DNA of 64,000 nucleotides. Source: Pseudomonadota bacterium (GTDB lineage Bacteria; Pseudomonadota; Gammaproteobacteria; Burkholderiales; Rhodocyclaceae). The stretch's first letter is position 1; each line of letters opens with the position of its first letter. Both the position numbers and the translations under genes were made by a program. The stretch covers positions 47,143 to 111,142 of the forward strand of contig JAGTRT010000023.1 of the NCBI GenBank assembly GCA_018261895.1, in the 5' to 3' direction. Shown one piece after another: positions 24,444 through 37,265 of this stretch. The notes beneath the pieces are model-generated. The model did not search any database. It saw nothing but the letters and a program-made list of their open reading frames with translations, and had not been told where the DNA came from.

Positions 24444-25322
24444 TCAGGCGAGCACACCAGCCTGACGCATCGCAGCCAATACACGAGCCTGGCCTGCATC
24501 AGAGAGAGTCGTCAGGGGCAGACGAATACCGTTGGGCATCAGGCCCAGCTTATGAACAGCCCATTTGACCGGAATCGGGTTGGCTTCGCAGAACAGATCA
24601 CGATGCAGGCCGAGCAGCTTGAAGTGAATCTCGCGCGCCCGGGCAATATTGCCGCTTGCCGCCGCAACACACATTTCGTGCATCAACCGGGGTGCAACGT
24701 TGGCAGTAACCGAGATATCGCCATGAAAACCAAGGCTGATCGTCGCCACGGCAGTCATGTCATCTCCGGTATACAGCGCAAAATCCTTCGGTGCGCGCGC
24801 AATAAGGTCGCAAGCGCGATCCAGGTTACCGGTAGCATCCTTGACGCCAACGATGCCCGGCACCTCGGCCAGACGCAGGATCGTGTCGTTCGACATGTCT
24901 GCGACGGTGCGACCCGGTACGTTGTAAAGCAGAACGGGAAGCTCAACCGCCTCGGCAATCGCCTTGAAATGACGGTACAGTCCCTCCTGCGTTGGCCTGT
25001 TGTAGTAAGGCACCACGGACAATGCCATATCAGCGCCGGCCTTCTTGGCAAACTCGGTCAACTCGATTGCTTCGGCCGTCGAATTCGCGCCGGTACCGGC
25101 GATCACCGGAATGCGCCCGGCCACATGCTCGACGGCTACCCTGATCAGTTCGCAATGCTCTTCGACATTGACCGTCGGAGATTCGCCGGTAGTCCCCACC
25201 ACAACCACAGCATCGGTTCCTTCGCTGACGTGAAAATCGAGCAGCTTGCGGAACGCGTTCAAATCGAGGCTGCCATCTTCATGCATGGGTGTAACGATGG
25301 CGACAATGGATCCAGTAATCAT
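24444..25322 (-). CDS. dapA: 4-hydroxy-tetrahydrodipicolinate synthase
   Basis: First committed step of lysine and diaminopimelate synthesis: condensation of pyruvate with aspartate semialdehyde in the cytoplasm. The 292-residue protein carries the Schiff-base Lys161 (GVKDATGN), Tyr133 (LLYNVPGR) and the GTTGESPT substrate loop near residue 43. bamC follows after 16 bases. Confidence 0.97.
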   Translation of the reverse strand: MITGSIVAIVTPMHEDGSLDLNAFRKLLDFHVSEGTDAVVVVGTTGESPTVNVEEHCELIRVAVEHVAGRIPVIAGTGANSTAEAIELTEFAKKAGADMALSVVPYYNRPTQEGLYRHFKAIAEAVELPVLLYNVPGRTVADMSNDTILRLAEVPGIVGVKDATGNLDRACDLIARAPKDFALYTGDDMTAVATISLGFHGDISVTANVAPRLMHEMCVAAASGNIARAREIHFKLLGLHRDLFCEANPIPVKWAVHKLGLMPNGIRLPLTTLSDAGQARVLAAMRQAGVLA

Positions 25323-25400
25323 GGCCTGTTTATGGAATAAGTAATCTGTTGATTGTAACTTAAGGCCAATCGCCGCGGAAAGGCGCTTGGTAACAGTTTG

Positions 25401-26369
25401 TTATTTTTCCGACAGCCAGTGAAGGTATCGTTGGGCTACGCACATTTTCCCGTCGGGCAAGCACAGTTCCGGGTGACGATCCGGAGCTGCGGATTGCAGT
25501 TGCCGGGCGAACTCATCGAGACGCGCCGTCACGGGAACCTGCCAGCCCAGGCAACGCAAGCGGTAGCGCAGCAGGTTTTTCAAGCGGGGCAGCGACATCT
25601 GCCTCAAGACCGACATACGGGCCTTTTCACCATCACTCGCCAGCAGCCAGTCCTGGTGTGCCAAGTCACCAAGCAGGCCTGCTGCTTCAGCAAAATGGCG
25701 GGCAGCCAAAGCCAATGAGGCTTCCGCCGATGGAAAGCGCTGACTGATCGCGTTTAGCGTTTCATGGCGCAGGAAATTACGGGTCAGTGTGGTGTCGGCG
25801 TTGCTCTCGTCGCTTATCCATTCCAACCCTTCGGCAATCGCATAGCGCTCGATTTCGAAGCGGGAAACATCGAGCAGCGGCCGCAACAAGCGCAAATGGC
25901 CAAAGGCACGCTCAGCCGGCATTCCTGCCGCACCAGTTACGCCGCTCCCACGGAGGAGATTGTGCAACACGGTTTCTGCCTGATCTCCACGATGTTGCGC
26001 CAGCAAGAGACTGCCATCCGAACAATTGGCGAATGCCGCGTAGCGTACTGCCCGAGCAGCGGCCTCAATCCCCAGCCCCGAGGACGTTTCGACCGAGACT
26101 CGGCGAATCGTCAACGGCACCCCCAGACGCTTGCAATAATCGGAGCAAAACTCACTCCACGCATCGGCATTGGGTGAAAGACCGTGATGAACATGAACGG
26201 CGGCGAGGCGCGAAGAACCAAGGCGGCTCAGGATATGGAGCAGGACAACGGAATCACAACCACCGGAGAGCCCAACCCAAAGGCGCTCATCCGGCGGCAG
26301 ACGGGAAGCGAGAAAGGAGCCGACCCGGGTCAGCAGATCAACTGACGGGCTGTTCCTTGAAGCGACCAT
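25401..26369 (-). CDS. tilS: tRNA(Ile)-lysidine synthase
   Basis: Modifies C34 of tRNA-Ile2 to lysidine so that it reads AUA. The 322-residue protein has the PP-loop SGGCDS (Ser35-Ser40) and the later HHGL motif. It is about 110 residues shorter than the E. coli enzyme, apparently lacking the separate C-terminal domain, which is also missing in some other families. The first codons overlap the end of accA by about 30 bases; a start a little downstream is possible. Confidence 0.9.
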   Translation of the reverse strand: MVASRNSPSVDLLTRVGSFLASRLPPDERLWVGLSGGCDSVVLLHILSRLGSSRLAAVHVHHGLSPNADAWSEFCSDYCKRLGVPLTIRRVSVETSSGLGIEAAARAVRYAAFANCSDGSLLLAQHRGDQAETVLHNLLRGSGVTGAAGMPAERAFGHLRLLRPLLDVSRFEIERYAIAEGLEWISDESNADTTLTRNFLRHETLNAISQRFPSAEASLALAARHFAEAAGLLGDLAHQDWLLASDGEKARMSVLRQMSLPRLKNLLRYRLRCLGWQVPVTARLDEFARQLQSAAPDRHPELCLPDGKMCVAQRYLHWLSEK

Positions 26370-27306
26370 AACTCATCAGGCGCTCGTAGCGAGTCGCCAG
26401 AAGCTCGGCCGTCGACAAGCCGGAGAGCTGTTTCAAGGCATCCTGCAACGCTTTCTTGAGATTCTGCGCCATGGCGGCATGATCACGGTGGGCGCCACCA
26501 AGCGGCTCATTGACGATTTTGTCGATCAAACCCAGTGTTTTCAATCGCTGAGCTGTAATACCCATGGTCTCGGCGGCCTCAGGTGCCTTTTCTGCACTCT
26601 TCCAGAGAATGGAGGCACAACCTTCCGGCGAAATCACGGAGTAAGTGGAGTATTGCAGCATCTGCACGGTATCGCCAACAGCAATGGCCAACGCGCCACC
26701 AGAACCGCCCTCGCCGATAATTGTCACGATGACGGGCACTTTCAACTCTGCCATCACGTACAGGTTGCGACCAATCGCCTCGGACTGTCCACGCTCTTCG
26801 GCATCGATCCCCGGATAGGCACCCGGCGTATCGACGAAAGTCATGACCGGAATGCCGAATTTCTCCGCCAGTTTCATGAGGCGCAGTGCCTTGCGATAGC
26901 CTTCCGGGCGAGGCATGCCGAAGTTGCGATAAATCTTTTCCTTGGTATCGCGACCCTTCTGGTGACCAATGACCATCACGGGCTGACCATTGAAGCGCGC
27001 CAGACCGCCAACAATTGCGTGATCGTCAGCAAAGGCGCGATCACCGTGCAACTCTTCGAAATCGGTAAAGATCAGCGAGAGATAGTCCAGCGTATAGGGA
27101 CGCTGCGGATGACGCGCCACCTGGGAAATCTGCCACGGGCTCAGTTTGGCATAGATATCCTTGGTCAACTGACCGCTCTTCTTCTCCAAGCGCTCGATCT
27201 CTTCCGAGATATCGACGGCGGAATCATCCTGCACAAAGCGCAGCTCTTCGATCTTGGCTTCAAGGTCGGCAATGGATTGTTCGAAGTCGAGGAAACTAGT
27301 TTTCAT
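26338..27306 (-). CDS. accA: Acetyl-CoA carboxylase carboxyltransferase subunit alpha
   Basis: Alpha subunit of the carboxyltransferase that makes malonyl-CoA for fatty acid synthesis. From [10 protein letters not shown] at 27306 the protein has 322 residues, the standard length. Family motifs include [34 protein letters not shown] and [11 protein letters not shown] longer frame to 27360 lacks conserved sequence. It is followed by tilS and preceded by the DNA glycosylase gene. Confidence 0.96.
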   Translation of the reverse strand: MKTSFLDFEQSIADLEAKIEELRFVQDDSAVDISEEIERLEKKSGQLTKDIYAKLSPWQISQVARHPQRPYTLDYLSLIFTDFEELHGDRAFADDHAIVGGLARFNGQPVMVIGHQKGRDTKEKIYRNFGMPRPEGYRKALRLMKLAEKFGIPVMTFVDTPGAYPGIDAEERGQSEAIGRNLYVMAELKVPVIVTIIGEGGSGGALAIAVGDTVQMLQYSTYSVISPEGCASILWKSAEKAPEAAETMGITAQRLKTLGLIDKIVNEPLGGAHRDHAAMAQNLKKALQDALKQLSGLSTAELLATRYERLMSYGRFKEQPVS

Positions 27307-27365
27307 GGACTGCTCGTTTGCTAAGTTGGCGCGCATTTTACCCCAAAGGTAAGAAGGCAACAGTT

Positions 27366-27986
27366 TCAGTACTCGACAGGTAGCGGATCAAGGCTCCGCC
27401 AAAGATACCAGGTCGCGACGGAACGCCAGGGACGCCAGCGTTCTCCGAACTCGGCAAGCACTTGGCGGGTCTGTTTTTCTCCGGCAAAGTATCGTTCATT
27501 GACCGCACGTTGCAAACCGATATCGTCTAGTGGAAATACATCGGGCCGCAACAGATGGAAGATCAGGAACATTTCCGCGGTCCATCGACCAATGCCTCGG
27601 ACTGCAATCAATTTATCGATGATTTGCCTATCGTCGAGAGCGGACCAGGCAGAAGGGTCTATTTTCCCGGCCACAAAATGCAAGGACAAATCCCCGAGAT
27701 ACTCGATTTTGCGACGGGAAAGGCCACACCCTTCAAGCTGTCCGGACTCGCACATGGCCATGACAGGCGCCGGCGCCATTTCACCGACCCGCTCGGCAAA
27801 TCGTCGCCAGACAGCATCCGCGGCCTTTACCGATATTTGCTGGCCGACAATTGATCTGGCCAGCGTGCCAAACGCATCGCCACGCGAAACGAGCGTGGCG
27901 CCGGTATATCGCTCGACCAGTTCAGCCATGACGGAATCACCTTGAGCCAGATCTGCGACAGCTCGAGACCAATACGCAGGAAACAT
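27366..27986 (-). CDS. DNA-3-methyladenine glycosylase, AlkA-like HhH-GPD
   Basis: Base-excision repair enzyme that removes alkylated purines. The 206-residue protein has the helix-hairpin-helix [15 protein letters not shown] near residues 127-140, followed by the Gly/Pro loop and catalytic Asp155 ([11 protein letters not shown]). It lacks the Fe-S cluster of endonuclease III and the N-terminal AlkA domain, as expected for the short AlkA-like group. It lies about 60 bases upstream of accA. Confidence 0.88.
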   Translation of the reverse strand: MFPAYWSRAVADLAQGDSVMAELVERYTGATLVSRGDAFGTLARSIVGQQISVKAADAVWRRFAERVGEMAPAPVMAMCESGQLEGCGLSRRKIEYLGDLSLHFVAGKIDPSAWSALDDRQIIDKLIAVRGIGRWTAEMFLIFHLLRPDVFPLDDIGLQRAVNERYFAGEKQTRQVLAEFGERWRPWRSVATWYLWRSLDPLPVEY

Positions 27987-28102
27987 CCGGCAATTATATG
28001 CTGAGGCAAAACCGCAACCGCATGCGGAATTCCGATGACCGTCGTCGCGACGTCTGCAGACAAGTTTGCTAACATTGGCAAAAACAAACCTGAGAAAAAC
28101 CC

Positions 28103-29281
28103 ATGCCCAGCACGGCGCCCGTTTTCATTTATCCGCTACTCGGTACCGATGACAGCTGGTCGGGCTTCGCCGTGGAGTTCGCGGCCAGTAAACCGTCCCC
28201 CGAGACGATTGGCCAACTGTTTTCCTCTCCGCTGCTTGATGCGTTTGACCAGCGTCTAGCGTGGTTCTTGCCGGCATTCGAAGGCTGCCAGGAAATTGGA
28301 TCACTCACCGAGCGGTCGGTTCTGGTATTTGGTGCCCACCCCGACGCCCGCGACCTCGAAGCGCTGAAGGAACTTGAAGCCAGTCTGCGGATTGCCCGTC
28401 GAAAGGTTGGACTGACGGCGTCTCCGGACACCAAGCTGCCAGGAGCCGGGGGCTGGGACTACCTGCTGATCGGCAGCAGCCATGCCCGGAGCTTGCCGCC
28501 ATATACGCTGATAGGCCTTGCCACGCGGACCACGCTGGTGGCCACCGACGTTCATACCCACAACGACAGGGAGTGGGTGTTAAACAACGCATGCGTTCTT
28601 TCCACCTGCGAATTTCTGCTCACGCGTTCAGCCCAAAGTTCAAAAGCGGACATCACCAGACTCAAACTGCTCAAGTTGCTCACGCTGATCGCCGACGACG
28701 CCGATACCGGTTTGCTGGACACGGTCTTCCGCGAGGAACCGAAACTTTCCTACAGCCTGCTCAGACTGGTCAATTCGGCAGCCTTGTCACCAGGCAGCCC
28801 GATCACAAGTTTCAATCAGGCCATTACGCTCTTGGGACGCCGGCAACTGCAACGGTGGTTGCAACTGCTGGTCTATTCGGACCCCAATAACGGCCAGCAT
28901 CCGAATCCGCTATTGCAGAAAGCGGCGGCAAGGGGACGCCTCTTCGAAATATTGGCGAGGCGCCTGTCACCGACGCTTCCCGCAGAGCACTTGGCCGATA
29001 CCGCATTCATGATCGGCACCTTCTCGCTGCTGGACGTCTTGCTGGGCATGTCAATGCCTGAAATCCTGCGTCAGTTGCCGCTACCCGAGGTGGCGCAGAA
29101 AGCACTGGTCGAACACGAAGGCGGGCTCGGCGAGCTTCTGGACGTCATTACGGCAGCGGACAAACACGAACTGAAAGCCGCAGCCAGCGGACTGGAAAAA
29201 CTGGGCATCGACGGGCAAGAGTTCTTCGAGGCGCAACTGGAAGCCTTTAGCTGGGCCTCGAAGATTCACCCCGTTTCCTGA
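28103..29281 (+). CDS. HDOD-domain signalling protein with degenerate EAL-like N-terminus
   Basis: A 392-residue protein. The C-terminal half (about residues 185-385) is an HDOD domain, recognised by LLKLLTLIADDADTGLLDTVFREEPKLSYSLLRLVNSAAL and the helical tail. The N-terminal half is loosely EAL-like in layout, as in YuxH-type proteins, but without an EAL motif, so it is probably not a phosphodiesterase. Such proteins act in stress, motility or c-di-GMP-linked signalling without known enzymatic activity. Confidence 0.78.
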   Translation: MPSTAPVFIYPLLGTDDSWSGFAVEFAASKPSPETIGQLFSSPLLDAFDQRLAWFLPAFEGCQEIGSLTERSVLVFGAHPDARDLEALKELEASLRIARRKVGLTASPDTKLPGAGGWDYLLIGSSHARSLPPYTLIGLATRTTLVATDVHTHNDREWVLNNACVLSTCEFLLTRSAQSSKADITRLKLLKLLTLIADDADTGLLDTVFREEPKLSYSLLRLVNSAALSPGSPITSFNQAITLLGRRQLQRWLQLLVYSDPNNGQHPNPLLQKAAARGRLFEILARRLSPTLPAEHLADTAFMIGTFSLLDVLLGMSMPEILRQLPLPEVAQKALVEHEGGLGELLDVITAADKHELKAAASGLEKLGIDGQEFFEAQLEAFSWASKIHPVS

Positions 29282-29926
29282 TCAGCCGAATCGACCGCTC
29301 AGAAACGGGTTGTATTTTCGCTCCTCACCCAGGGTCGACATCGGCCCATGCCCAGGAATGAAATCAACTTCGTCCCCCAGCGGGAAAAGACGCTGCTTGA
29401 TTGAGCGAATCAGGGTGTCGTGGTCGCCGCGCGGAAAATCTGTGCGTCCGATCGAGCCCTGAAACAACACATCGCCAACCTGAACCAGATGGCTCGGCTC
29501 ATGGAAGAACACGACGTGCCCAGGCGTATGCCCGGGGCAATGCAGGACATCCAGTTCAACCTCACCGAAACTGACCTTGTCACCATCCTTAAGCCAGCGA
29601 GTTGGTTCGAAGCTGCGCACATTGGGGAAACCGAACATCTTGCTCTGCTGGGGCATGCCCTCGATCCAGAAACGGTCTTCCTCGTGCGGCCCTTCGATAG
29701 CGGTGACGCCACTCCGTTCAACCAGCGCCGCCACGCCACCGGCATGGTCAATATGGCCATGCGTGACGAGAATCTTGGCGAGTTCCAGCTTTTCATCCTC
29801 AAGGAAACGAAGGATGCGTTCGATATCGCCGCCCGGATCGATCACGGCTGCCTGACGGGTATTCTCGCACCAGAAAATGGTGCAGTTTTGCTCAAAGGGA
29901 GTAACGGGAACGATCGCGTAGCGCAT
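29282..29926 (-). CDS. MBL-fold hydrolase, glyoxalase II-like (YcbL type)
   Basis: A 214-residue zinc hydrolase from MRYAIVPVTPF. The motif THGHIDHAGG (His56, His58, Asp60, His61) plus HCPGHTPGHVVF and FQGSIGRTDFP match the short glyoxalase-II-like YcbL group, which has weak S-lactoylglutathione hydrolase activity. It lacks the C-terminal helical domain of true GloB. A longer frame to 29971 is not supported by conserved sequence. It is convergent with the first HDOD gene (adjacent stops) and divergent from the second. Confidence 0.85.
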   Translation of the reverse strand: MRYAIVPVTPFEQNCTIFWCENTRQAAVIDPGGDIERILRFLEDEKLELAKILVTHGHIDHAGGVAALVERSGVTAIEGPHEEDRFWIEGMPQQSKMFGFPNVRSFEPTRWLKDGDKVSFGEVELDVLHCPGHTPGHVVFFHEPSHLVQVGDVLFQGSIGRTDFPRGDHDTLIRSIKQRLFPLGDEVDFIPGHGPMSTLGEERKYNPFLSGRFG

Positions 29927-30045
29927 GGCAGTCGAGACAATGTTGAATTGACCGCGATTATCGCATGCCATCGCGCTTGCCCGGTGTAGCCCGCCCGCTT
30001 ACACTCCCGGCGAATCCTCGATCTCCATTCGAAAGCCTGACCACC

Positions 30046-30897
30046 ATGCTCGACCACCCGCTCCCGGATCTAGACGCCTGGTCCTTGTTTTTCAGCAACA
30101 ATGGTTTGCCCGTTCTTCGGGTAACAAAACGACGAATCGAGGAAATGCGTGCTGATTTGGATCGCGTCGACGCCCGCGAACTCGCCCGCCTGATCCTGCA
30201 GGACCCGATCATGACGGTCCGCGTGCTGGCCTTTATCCAGCCCTTGCGCGGCCACGCCTTGCAGCACGACATCACGACCATCGCCAGCTCTGTCGTCATG
30301 GCGGGAATCGAACCGTTTTTCAATCATTTCACGGAGCTGTTCACCATTGAGGACCAGCTCAGGGAGGGCGGTCCGCACGCCCTTCTCGGCGTCCTCCAGA
30401 TCGTTCGGCGTGCCCAGCGTGCTGCCGATTACGCCCAGGACTGGGCAATCTGGCGCCACGACGTCAATATGGAAGAAGTGCGCATCGCCGCGCTGCTGCA
30501 CGACCTCGCCGAGATTCTCGTCTGGTGTTCTGCACCCCGCCTCGGGTTGGCCATCCAGGATCAGCAACGGCAGAATCCCACCATGCGCAGCGCCGACGCC
30601 CAGAAAGCCACGCTGGGCTTCACCTTTCAGGAAATTCAGCTCGAACTCTGCCGGGTCTGGAACCTGCCTGAACTGCTCCGGACACTGATCGACGAAGACG
30701 ATGCCGGCAGCCCTCGCGTCCGGAACGTCTTGCTCGCCGTTCGGCTGGCCCGGCATTCATCCTACAGCTGGGACGACCCCGCCTTGCCGGATGACTACAA
30801 TGACATCGGCGAACTGCTCAACATCACGCCGGAGTCGGTCCGCCAGCGACTCGGGCTACTGCCGATGCCGGCGCGTGAGGCGGAAGGCGAAATCTAG
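30046..30897 (+). CDS. HDOD-domain protein
   Basis: A 283-residue protein, essentially a single HDOD domain with RRAQRAADYAQDWA and the histidine pair region LLHDLAEILVWCSAP. It is similar in type to the HDOD gene at 28103 but lacks its N-terminal half. I chose MLDHPLPDLDAW as start; the upstream in-frame ATG at 29965 adds low-complexity sequence overlapping the promoter region of the divergent hydrolase. Probably a signalling protein of unknown output. Its stop overlaps the convergent small gene by four bases. Confidence 0.75.
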   Translation: MLDHPLPDLDAWSLFFSNNGLPVLRVTKRRIEEMRADLDRVDARELARLILQDPIMTVRVLAFIQPLRGHALQHDITTIASSVVMAGIEPFFNHFTELFTIEDQLREGGPHALLGVLQIVRRAQRAADYAQDWAIWRHDVNMEEVRIAALLHDLAEILVWCSAPRLGLAIQDQQRQNPTMRSADAQKATLGFTFQEIQLELCRVWNLPELLRTLIDEDDAGSPRVRNVLLAVRLARHSSYSWDDPALPDDYNDIGELLNITPESVRQRLGLLPMPAREAEGEI

Positions 30898-31028
30898 CCG
30901 CAATAGCGCAAATTGGCCCAATCAAGCAGCAATTCGGGCATCTGGTATGCGGCAAAGAGCAAGGCCAGCACCAGAATGGCCAGAGCGACGGCCACGCCGC
31001 CAAGGAACCAGCGCCACTTCGGATTCAC
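30894..31028 (-). CDS. Small single-span membrane protein (44 residues)
   Basis: Reads V/M-NPKWRWFLGGVAVALAIL, one membrane segment, then PELLLDWANLRYCG. The GTG start overlaps the TGA of the MFS gene (GTGA), so translation should be coupled. The C-terminal Cys is exposed. It probably works with or stabilises the MFS transporter. It is too short for a family call. Confidence 0.5.
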   Translation of the reverse strand: MNPKWRWFLGGVAVALAILVLALLFAAYQMPELLLDWANLRYCG

Positions 31029-32233
31029 TTTGCCGCCTCCAGACGAGCCAGCGGCTTTTCGTTGATCGGCCAGGAACACAGGGCCGCCAGGATGGAAAGT
31101 CCGATGGAGAGAGACCAGGCCAGCATGTACGAGCCGGTCTCGTCAAAAACCCGCCCCCCCAGCCAGGCGCCCAGGAAGCTTCCCAGCTGATGCCCGAGAA
31201 ACACGACGCCGCCCAGCATCGACATGTAGCGCAACCCGAAAATCTGGGCAATCAGGCCATTGGTCAGGGGCACGGTGGCCAGCCAGAGGATGCCGATCAC
31301 CGCAGCGAATATCCAGGCAGCCGCGACGGTCAGCGGGACGAGCATGAAAATGAATATGGCGACGGCGCGCAAGCCGTAGATCCACACGAGCAGGTTCTTT
31401 TTGCTGGAACGGCCGCCAGCCCAGCCGAACATGAATGAACCGAAAATATTGAACAAGCCGATCAGGGCGACCGCAGTCATGCCGACATTAGCCGACATGC
31501 CGGCATCGACAAGATACGACGGCAGATGGAGCATGATGAAGGCGGTCTGGAAACCGCAGACGAAATAGCCCCAGAACAAATAGTGAAAGCTGCGTTCGCC
31601 GCTGGCTTCGCGCAATGCCTCCATGACCGACTGCCCCGCCCCCGCCGACGGCTTGTGTCCATCCGCCATGGCGTAGGCCAGCGGCGCGATCAGGCCGACG
31701 CCACAGGCCAGCAGGACGAGCGCGCTCTGCCAGCCGTAGGTGGAGATCATCATCTGCCCGATGGGCAGCACGGCAAACTGGCCAAACGAGCCACCTGCGC
31801 TGGCGATGCCCAGGGCCAGACTGCGTTTTTCCGGTGTCGTATGCCGGCCGATGACGCCCATGACGACCGGGAAGGTTGTACCCGACAAGCCCAGACCGAT
31901 GAGCAGACCTGCTGACAGATCGAGGGTCAGCGGCGTCGGCGAAACCGACATGAGGACCAGCCCGAGCACATAGAGGAGTGACGCGACAAACAAGGTACGT
32001 CCCGCACCGAATCGGTCGGCCAGGCCGCCCGCGAACGGCGACCCCAAGCCCCAGACCAGATTCTGCAGGGCGAAGGCGAAAGAGAAGGTTTCGCGTGTCC
32101 AGCCGTGATCGGCGGTCATCGGCTGCAAAAACAGGCCGGCGGTGTGACGGACGCCCATCGACAGCGTCAGGATGACGCACCCGGCAATCAGGATAATCAG
32201 CGGCGTGCGCCAGGTGCTATTCGTTGAGGTCAT
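31025..32233 (-). CDS. MFS transporter (oxalate/formate antiporter-like)
   Basis: A 402-residue, 12-segment permease. The start MTSTNSTWRTPLII at 32233 has a GGGA site at 6 bases; an ATG at 32239 is nearly as good and the longest frame (to 32401) is not credible. Features such as TADHGWTRETFSFAFALQNLVWGL and GGLADRFGAGRT resemble the group of MFS carriers related to OxlT and NarK-independent monocarboxylate permeases. The substrate is unknown. It is followed, in coupled fashion, by a 44-residue membrane protein. Confidence 0.85.
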   Translation of the reverse strand: MTSTNSTWRTPLIILIAGCVILTLSMGVRHTAGLFLQPMTADHGWTRETFSFAFALQNLVWGLGSPFAGGLADRFGAGRTLFVASLLYVLGLVLMSVSPTPLTLDLSAGLLIGLGLSGTTFPVVMGVIGRHTTPEKRSLALGIASAGGSFGQFAVLPIGQMMISTYGWQSALVLLACGVGLIAPLAYAMADGHKPSAGAGQSVMEALREASGERSFHYLFWGYFVCGFQTAFIMLHLPSYLVDAGMSANVGMTAVALIGLFNIFGSFMFGWAGGRSSKKNLLVWIYGLRAVAIFIFMLVPLTVAAAWIFAAVIGILWLATVPLTNGLIAQIFGLRYMSMLGGVVFLGHQLGSFLGAWLGGRVFDETGSYMLAWSLSIGLSILAALCSWPINEKPLARLEAAK

Positions 32234-32267
32234 CGACATTCCCGTTGAAGCAGTTTGAACGCGAGGT

Positions 32268-34196
<1,929 letters not shown>

Positions 34197-34207
34197 CGGT
34201 CGCAATG

Positions 34208-34232
34208 AAAACGGCGCCCCACAGGGCGCCGT
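34208..34232 (-). terminator. Intrinsic terminator after the chemotaxis gene
   Basis: 9-bp hairpin ACGGCGCCC/GGGCGCCGT followed by TTTTC on the minus strand, between the methyl-accepting protein gene and uup. Confidence 0.8.
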
Positions 34233-34269
34233 GTTGGGAAAGAACGAATTCTAGCCGCTTGCCCGGAGA

Positions 34270-36312
34270 TCAGGTGGTAAAGCGGTCCAACTGGACGTGC
34301 AATTCCTTGGCCAGACGCTGCAGGTTCTGCGCCCGGTCGCTGTTCTGGAGCGCCCGGACGCTGCTGCCTTCGGCCGACTGCGCGATGTTTTCGACGAGGC
34401 GGGCAATTTCCTGGCTGGCGGCACTTTGTTCGCGGGTACTGTCGGCAATCCCGTGCACCACCTCCACCGTTTCCTGCGCACGCTCGTCGATAACCTGCAG
34501 CGACTCTCCGGCCTGACGAGCCATTTCCACGCTGTCGCTCATGTTCGTGCTGACCGTCTGCATGCGCTGCACGGCTCGCCCGGTCTCCTCAAGAATGGCG
34601 GAAACGGTGCCGGCGATTTCCTGCGTCGATACGGAAGTTCGCTCGGCCAGCTTGCGAACCTCGTCAGCCACGACGGCGAATCCGCGGCCCTGCTCGCCGG
34701 CCCGCGCAGCCTCGATCGCGGCATTGAGGGCTAGCAGGTTGGTCTGGTCGGCAATTTCCCGAATGACGCCGACCACGCTGGATATCTGCTTGGAACGTTC
34801 GCCTAGCGACTGGATCAGCAGTGCGGATTCGTTGATATCGACCGCCACGCGTTCGAGTTCGACCATGGCGGTTGAGACCACCTGACGCCCCGTGGTCGTG
34901 ACTTCCTTGGCGTTTTCGGAAATCTGCGCCGCGTGGTTGGCGTTGTCCGCCACATGGGTAATGCTGACCGACAATTGCTCGACGGAGGACGCGATTCCGG
35001 AGGCCGAAGACGACGCCTGCTCGGAAGCCTCCAGCGCGGACTTGGCAGCACTCTGTAAATCGCCGGCAGCCGAATCGACCTGCAAAGACGACGCCGATAC
35101 CCCGCGAACCAGAGACCTGACGCTTTCCGCCATTTGATGGAAGGCGTTGCCGATGACATGAACTTCGTTGCGGCTGTCGCCCACGGCCTGCAAGCCCGTC
35201 GAGCGGAGATCGCCGTTACTGATGCGCCGGGCTTCCTCGACCATCTGCCCGAGACCACGCAAGCGGGCATTGACCAGGATATAAACGAGCGCCGCCAGAA
35301 TGATCGCAGCAACAACACTGATCAAGACCACCAGGTTACGCAGGGCGCGGCTTTCTTCGAGATATTCATCAATCCAGCTGCCGGTGGCCACCACCCAACC
35401 CCACGACGGCGAGGTTGCGCCGAAAACGATCTTTTCGCGCGTGCTGCCAGATGCATCGACCATGTCGTAGCGGACCATGCCGGTCTTGCGGGAAATAAGC
35501 TCGGCAATGGCATTCTTTGCCACGGCCGGCACGTCCGTTTCGCCGACCATCACCCCCTGCAACTTCGGATGCAGGACAAACTCGCCGATCGTTTTTTCAT
35601 CGGTCGGCCGAACGATGAAGACGTAACCCGTCTTGCCGGCCACCTGGCTGCCAAACTGGTCGCGAATGCGCTTCAGATCGTTGTCGAGGGAAATCCGCAC
35701 GGAATAGGCGCCCCAGGGCTTGCCGTCGGCGCCCCTGAGCAGCTTCACGGTACTGAAATTGTATTTGCCGCCGCGAATTGCCAGACCCTGATAGTCCTTT
35801 CCGGCCAGGAGGGACTTGGCGACCGGGTCGCCATCGGGCAGCGGCGTTCCGTTCATGGGCTTGCCATCCTTGTCCTTGAGCAGGGTGGCCAGACGATAAA
35901 CCTTGTTGTCACGGAAGACGAGGAAAGCCGAGTCGTCCCCGGTCAGTTCGCGAAAGGCTTTGAGCAGGCGGTCGTTGCCGTTGAGCACCTCGTTGCCCAG
36001 CCGGACCACAGGCAAGTCGACCTCCCCGGTCTTGACCAGTCCGCTTCCCAGTTCGGGAACGCCACCGATAAACTTGTTGAAAAACTTCGATCCATCTTCG
36101 CCCCTGACCTGCACGGCAGTGAAGAGGGATTCGAGCATGCCGGCCATCAAGGTGGCCTCGTGCTCAAGGTTGCGCTCGGCGACGGCGACGGCGGCAGTGT
36201 CCGCCTTTTTCTGAACGACCAGAGTCATGATCGAGAAGACGACCACCAGGGCGGCGATCATTGCAGCGATGAGTTGCTGCGCTATCGGGCGCTTCGCAAA
36301 ATTATCAAACAT
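34270..36312 (-). CDS. Methyl-accepting chemotaxis protein with Cache sensor
   Basis: A 680-residue transmembrane receptor. An N-terminal membrane segment (about 14-32) is followed by a periplasmic domain of about 290 residues of the single-Cache type ([32 protein letters not shown] and [17 protein letters not shown]), a second segment near 325-345, HAMP, then a signalling domain with the hairpin tip [20 protein letters not shown] near 515. It senses an unknown ligand. It is the only chemotaxis gene in the window and is apparently monocistronic. Confidence 0.9.
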   Translation of the reverse strand: MFDNFAKRPIAQQLIAAMIAALVVVFSIMTLVVQKKADTAAVAVAERNLEHEATLMAGMLESLFTAVQVRGEDGSKFFNKFIGGVPELGSGLVKTGEVDLPVVRLGNEVLNGNDRLLKAFRELTGDDSAFLVFRDNKVYRLATLLKDKDGKPMNGTPLPDGDPVAKSLLAGKDYQGLAIRGGKYNFSTVKLLRGADGKPWGAYSVRISLDNDLKRIRDQFGSQVAGKTGYVFIVRPTDEKTIGEFVLHPKLQGVMVGETDVPAVAKNAIAELISRKTGMVRYDMVDASGSTREKIVFGATSPSWGWVVATGSWIDEYLEESRALRNLVVLISVVAAIILAALVYILVNARLRGLGQMVEEARRISNGDLRSTGLQAVGDSRNEVHVIGNAFHQMAESVRSLVRGVSASSLQVDSAAGDLQSAAKSALEASEQASSSASGIASSVEQLSVSITHVADNANHAAQISENAKEVTTTGRQVVSTAMVELERVAVDINESALLIQSLGERSKQISSVVGVIREIADQTNLLALNAAIEAARAGEQGRGFAVVADEVRKLAERTSVSTQEIAGTVSAILEETGRAVQRMQTVSTNMSDSVEMARQAGESLQVIDERAQETVEVVHGIADSTREQSAASQEIARLVENIAQSAEGSSVRALQNSDRAQNLQRLAKELHVQLDRFTT

Positions 36313-36396
36313 GGGCGCTCCCTCGCTTTCTTAATATTCTGTTTTCAAAAATCTATCACAGTCGTATCTTGATCGGTACAATTCGCGCTCCAAAGT

Positions 36397-36471
36397 GCCT
36401 CCATAGTTAAATGGATATAACACGCCCCTCCTAAGGGCGAATTGGTGGTTCGATTCCACCTGGGGGTACCA
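36397..36471 (+). tRNA. tRNA-Arg (CCU anticodon)
   Basis: Begins GCCTCCATAGTTAAATGG and ends TGGGGGTACCA with CCA encoded. The acceptor stem GCCTCCA/TGGGGGT pairs with two wobbles. The anticodon stem CGCCC/GGGCG encloses loop CTCCTAA, giving anticodon CCT. The T stem GGTGG/CCACC has loop TTCGATT. Confidence 0.95.
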
Positions 36472-36488
36472 GCCCCAAGTTAGTGGCC

Positions 36489-37265
36489 ATGAGACCCGCG
36501 AAAAAAATTCCCCGGCATTCCGTCGATATCAGCGAAGACAGCGGCGTCCGCAATCTTCATTTCGGTTCGGACTGGATTCAGGGGGCCATGCGGATTGCCC
36601 GGCCCTGGTCGCTGGAACTGGCCTATACGCGGGAGATGATGGCCGGACTGCTCATGCGGCCGCTGGCGCGCTGGCCGCGCCACGCGCTGCTCATCGGCCT
36701 GGGTGCCGGCTCGCTGGCCAAGTTCATTTACCGCTATTTGCCGGATTGCCGGATCACCGTGGTCGAGATCAACCCGCAGGTCGAATTTGTCGCGCGCCAG
36801 TTTTTCAAGCTGCCGGACGATCCGCGCCGGCTCGATGTGGTGATCGGTTGCGGTGCCGATTACATGCTGAGCGGCGACCGGCGCTACGACATGATCCTGA
36901 TCGACGGCTTCGACCCCGATGCCAAGGCCGGCGCGCTCGATACGGAACCTTTCTACCAGGCCTGCCGGGCTCGATTGAGCGACACGGGCCTGTGCAGTTT
37001 CAACCTGCTGGGCTGGAACAAGGGCTACGCGGCAAGCGTCGGGCGCATTCGTGCCGCCTTCGATGGCCGGGTGGCCGTTTTCCCATCGTGCGACAGCGGT
37101 AATACCATTGCCTTTGCCACTGGCGGCGATCGCGTCGATGTGTCGCTGGACGAACTCCGGGCGCGCGCCGTGCAACTGAAAAAAGACACCCGCCTCGACC
37201 TCCTGCCGACCATCACCCGCCTGCAGCTGAGCCATCCCCTGCCCGACGGCCGCCTGATTTTCTAG
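36489..37265 (+). CDS. Spermidine-synthase-like methyltransferase-fold protein
   Basis: A 258-residue protein of the spermidine synthase fold, with the glycine loop LLIGLGAGSLAKFIYRYLP near residues 65-85, VVEINPQVEFVA, and YDMILIDGFD. It lacks the full set of polyamine-site residues I would expect of SpeE, so the substrate is open. An in-frame GTG two codons upstream is also possible. It starts 18 bases after the tRNA-Arg 3' end. Confidence 0.8.
   Translation: MRPAKKIPRHSVDISEDSGVRNLHFGSDWIQGAMRIARPWSLELAYTREMMAGLLMRPLARWPRHALLIGLGAGSLAKFIYRYLPDCRITVVEINPQVEFVARQFFKLPDDPRRLDVVIGCGADYMLSGDRRYDMILIDGFDPDAKAGALDTEPFYQACRARLSDTGLCSFNLLGWNKGYAASVGRIRAAFDGRVAVFPSCDSGNTIAFATGGDRVDVSLDELRARAVQLKKDTRLDLLPTITRLQLSHPLPDGRLIF

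Noticed and set aside
25340..25400. Hairpin between tilS and dapA as a terminator
   Set aside because: The stem has a mismatch and no T tract follows on either strand.
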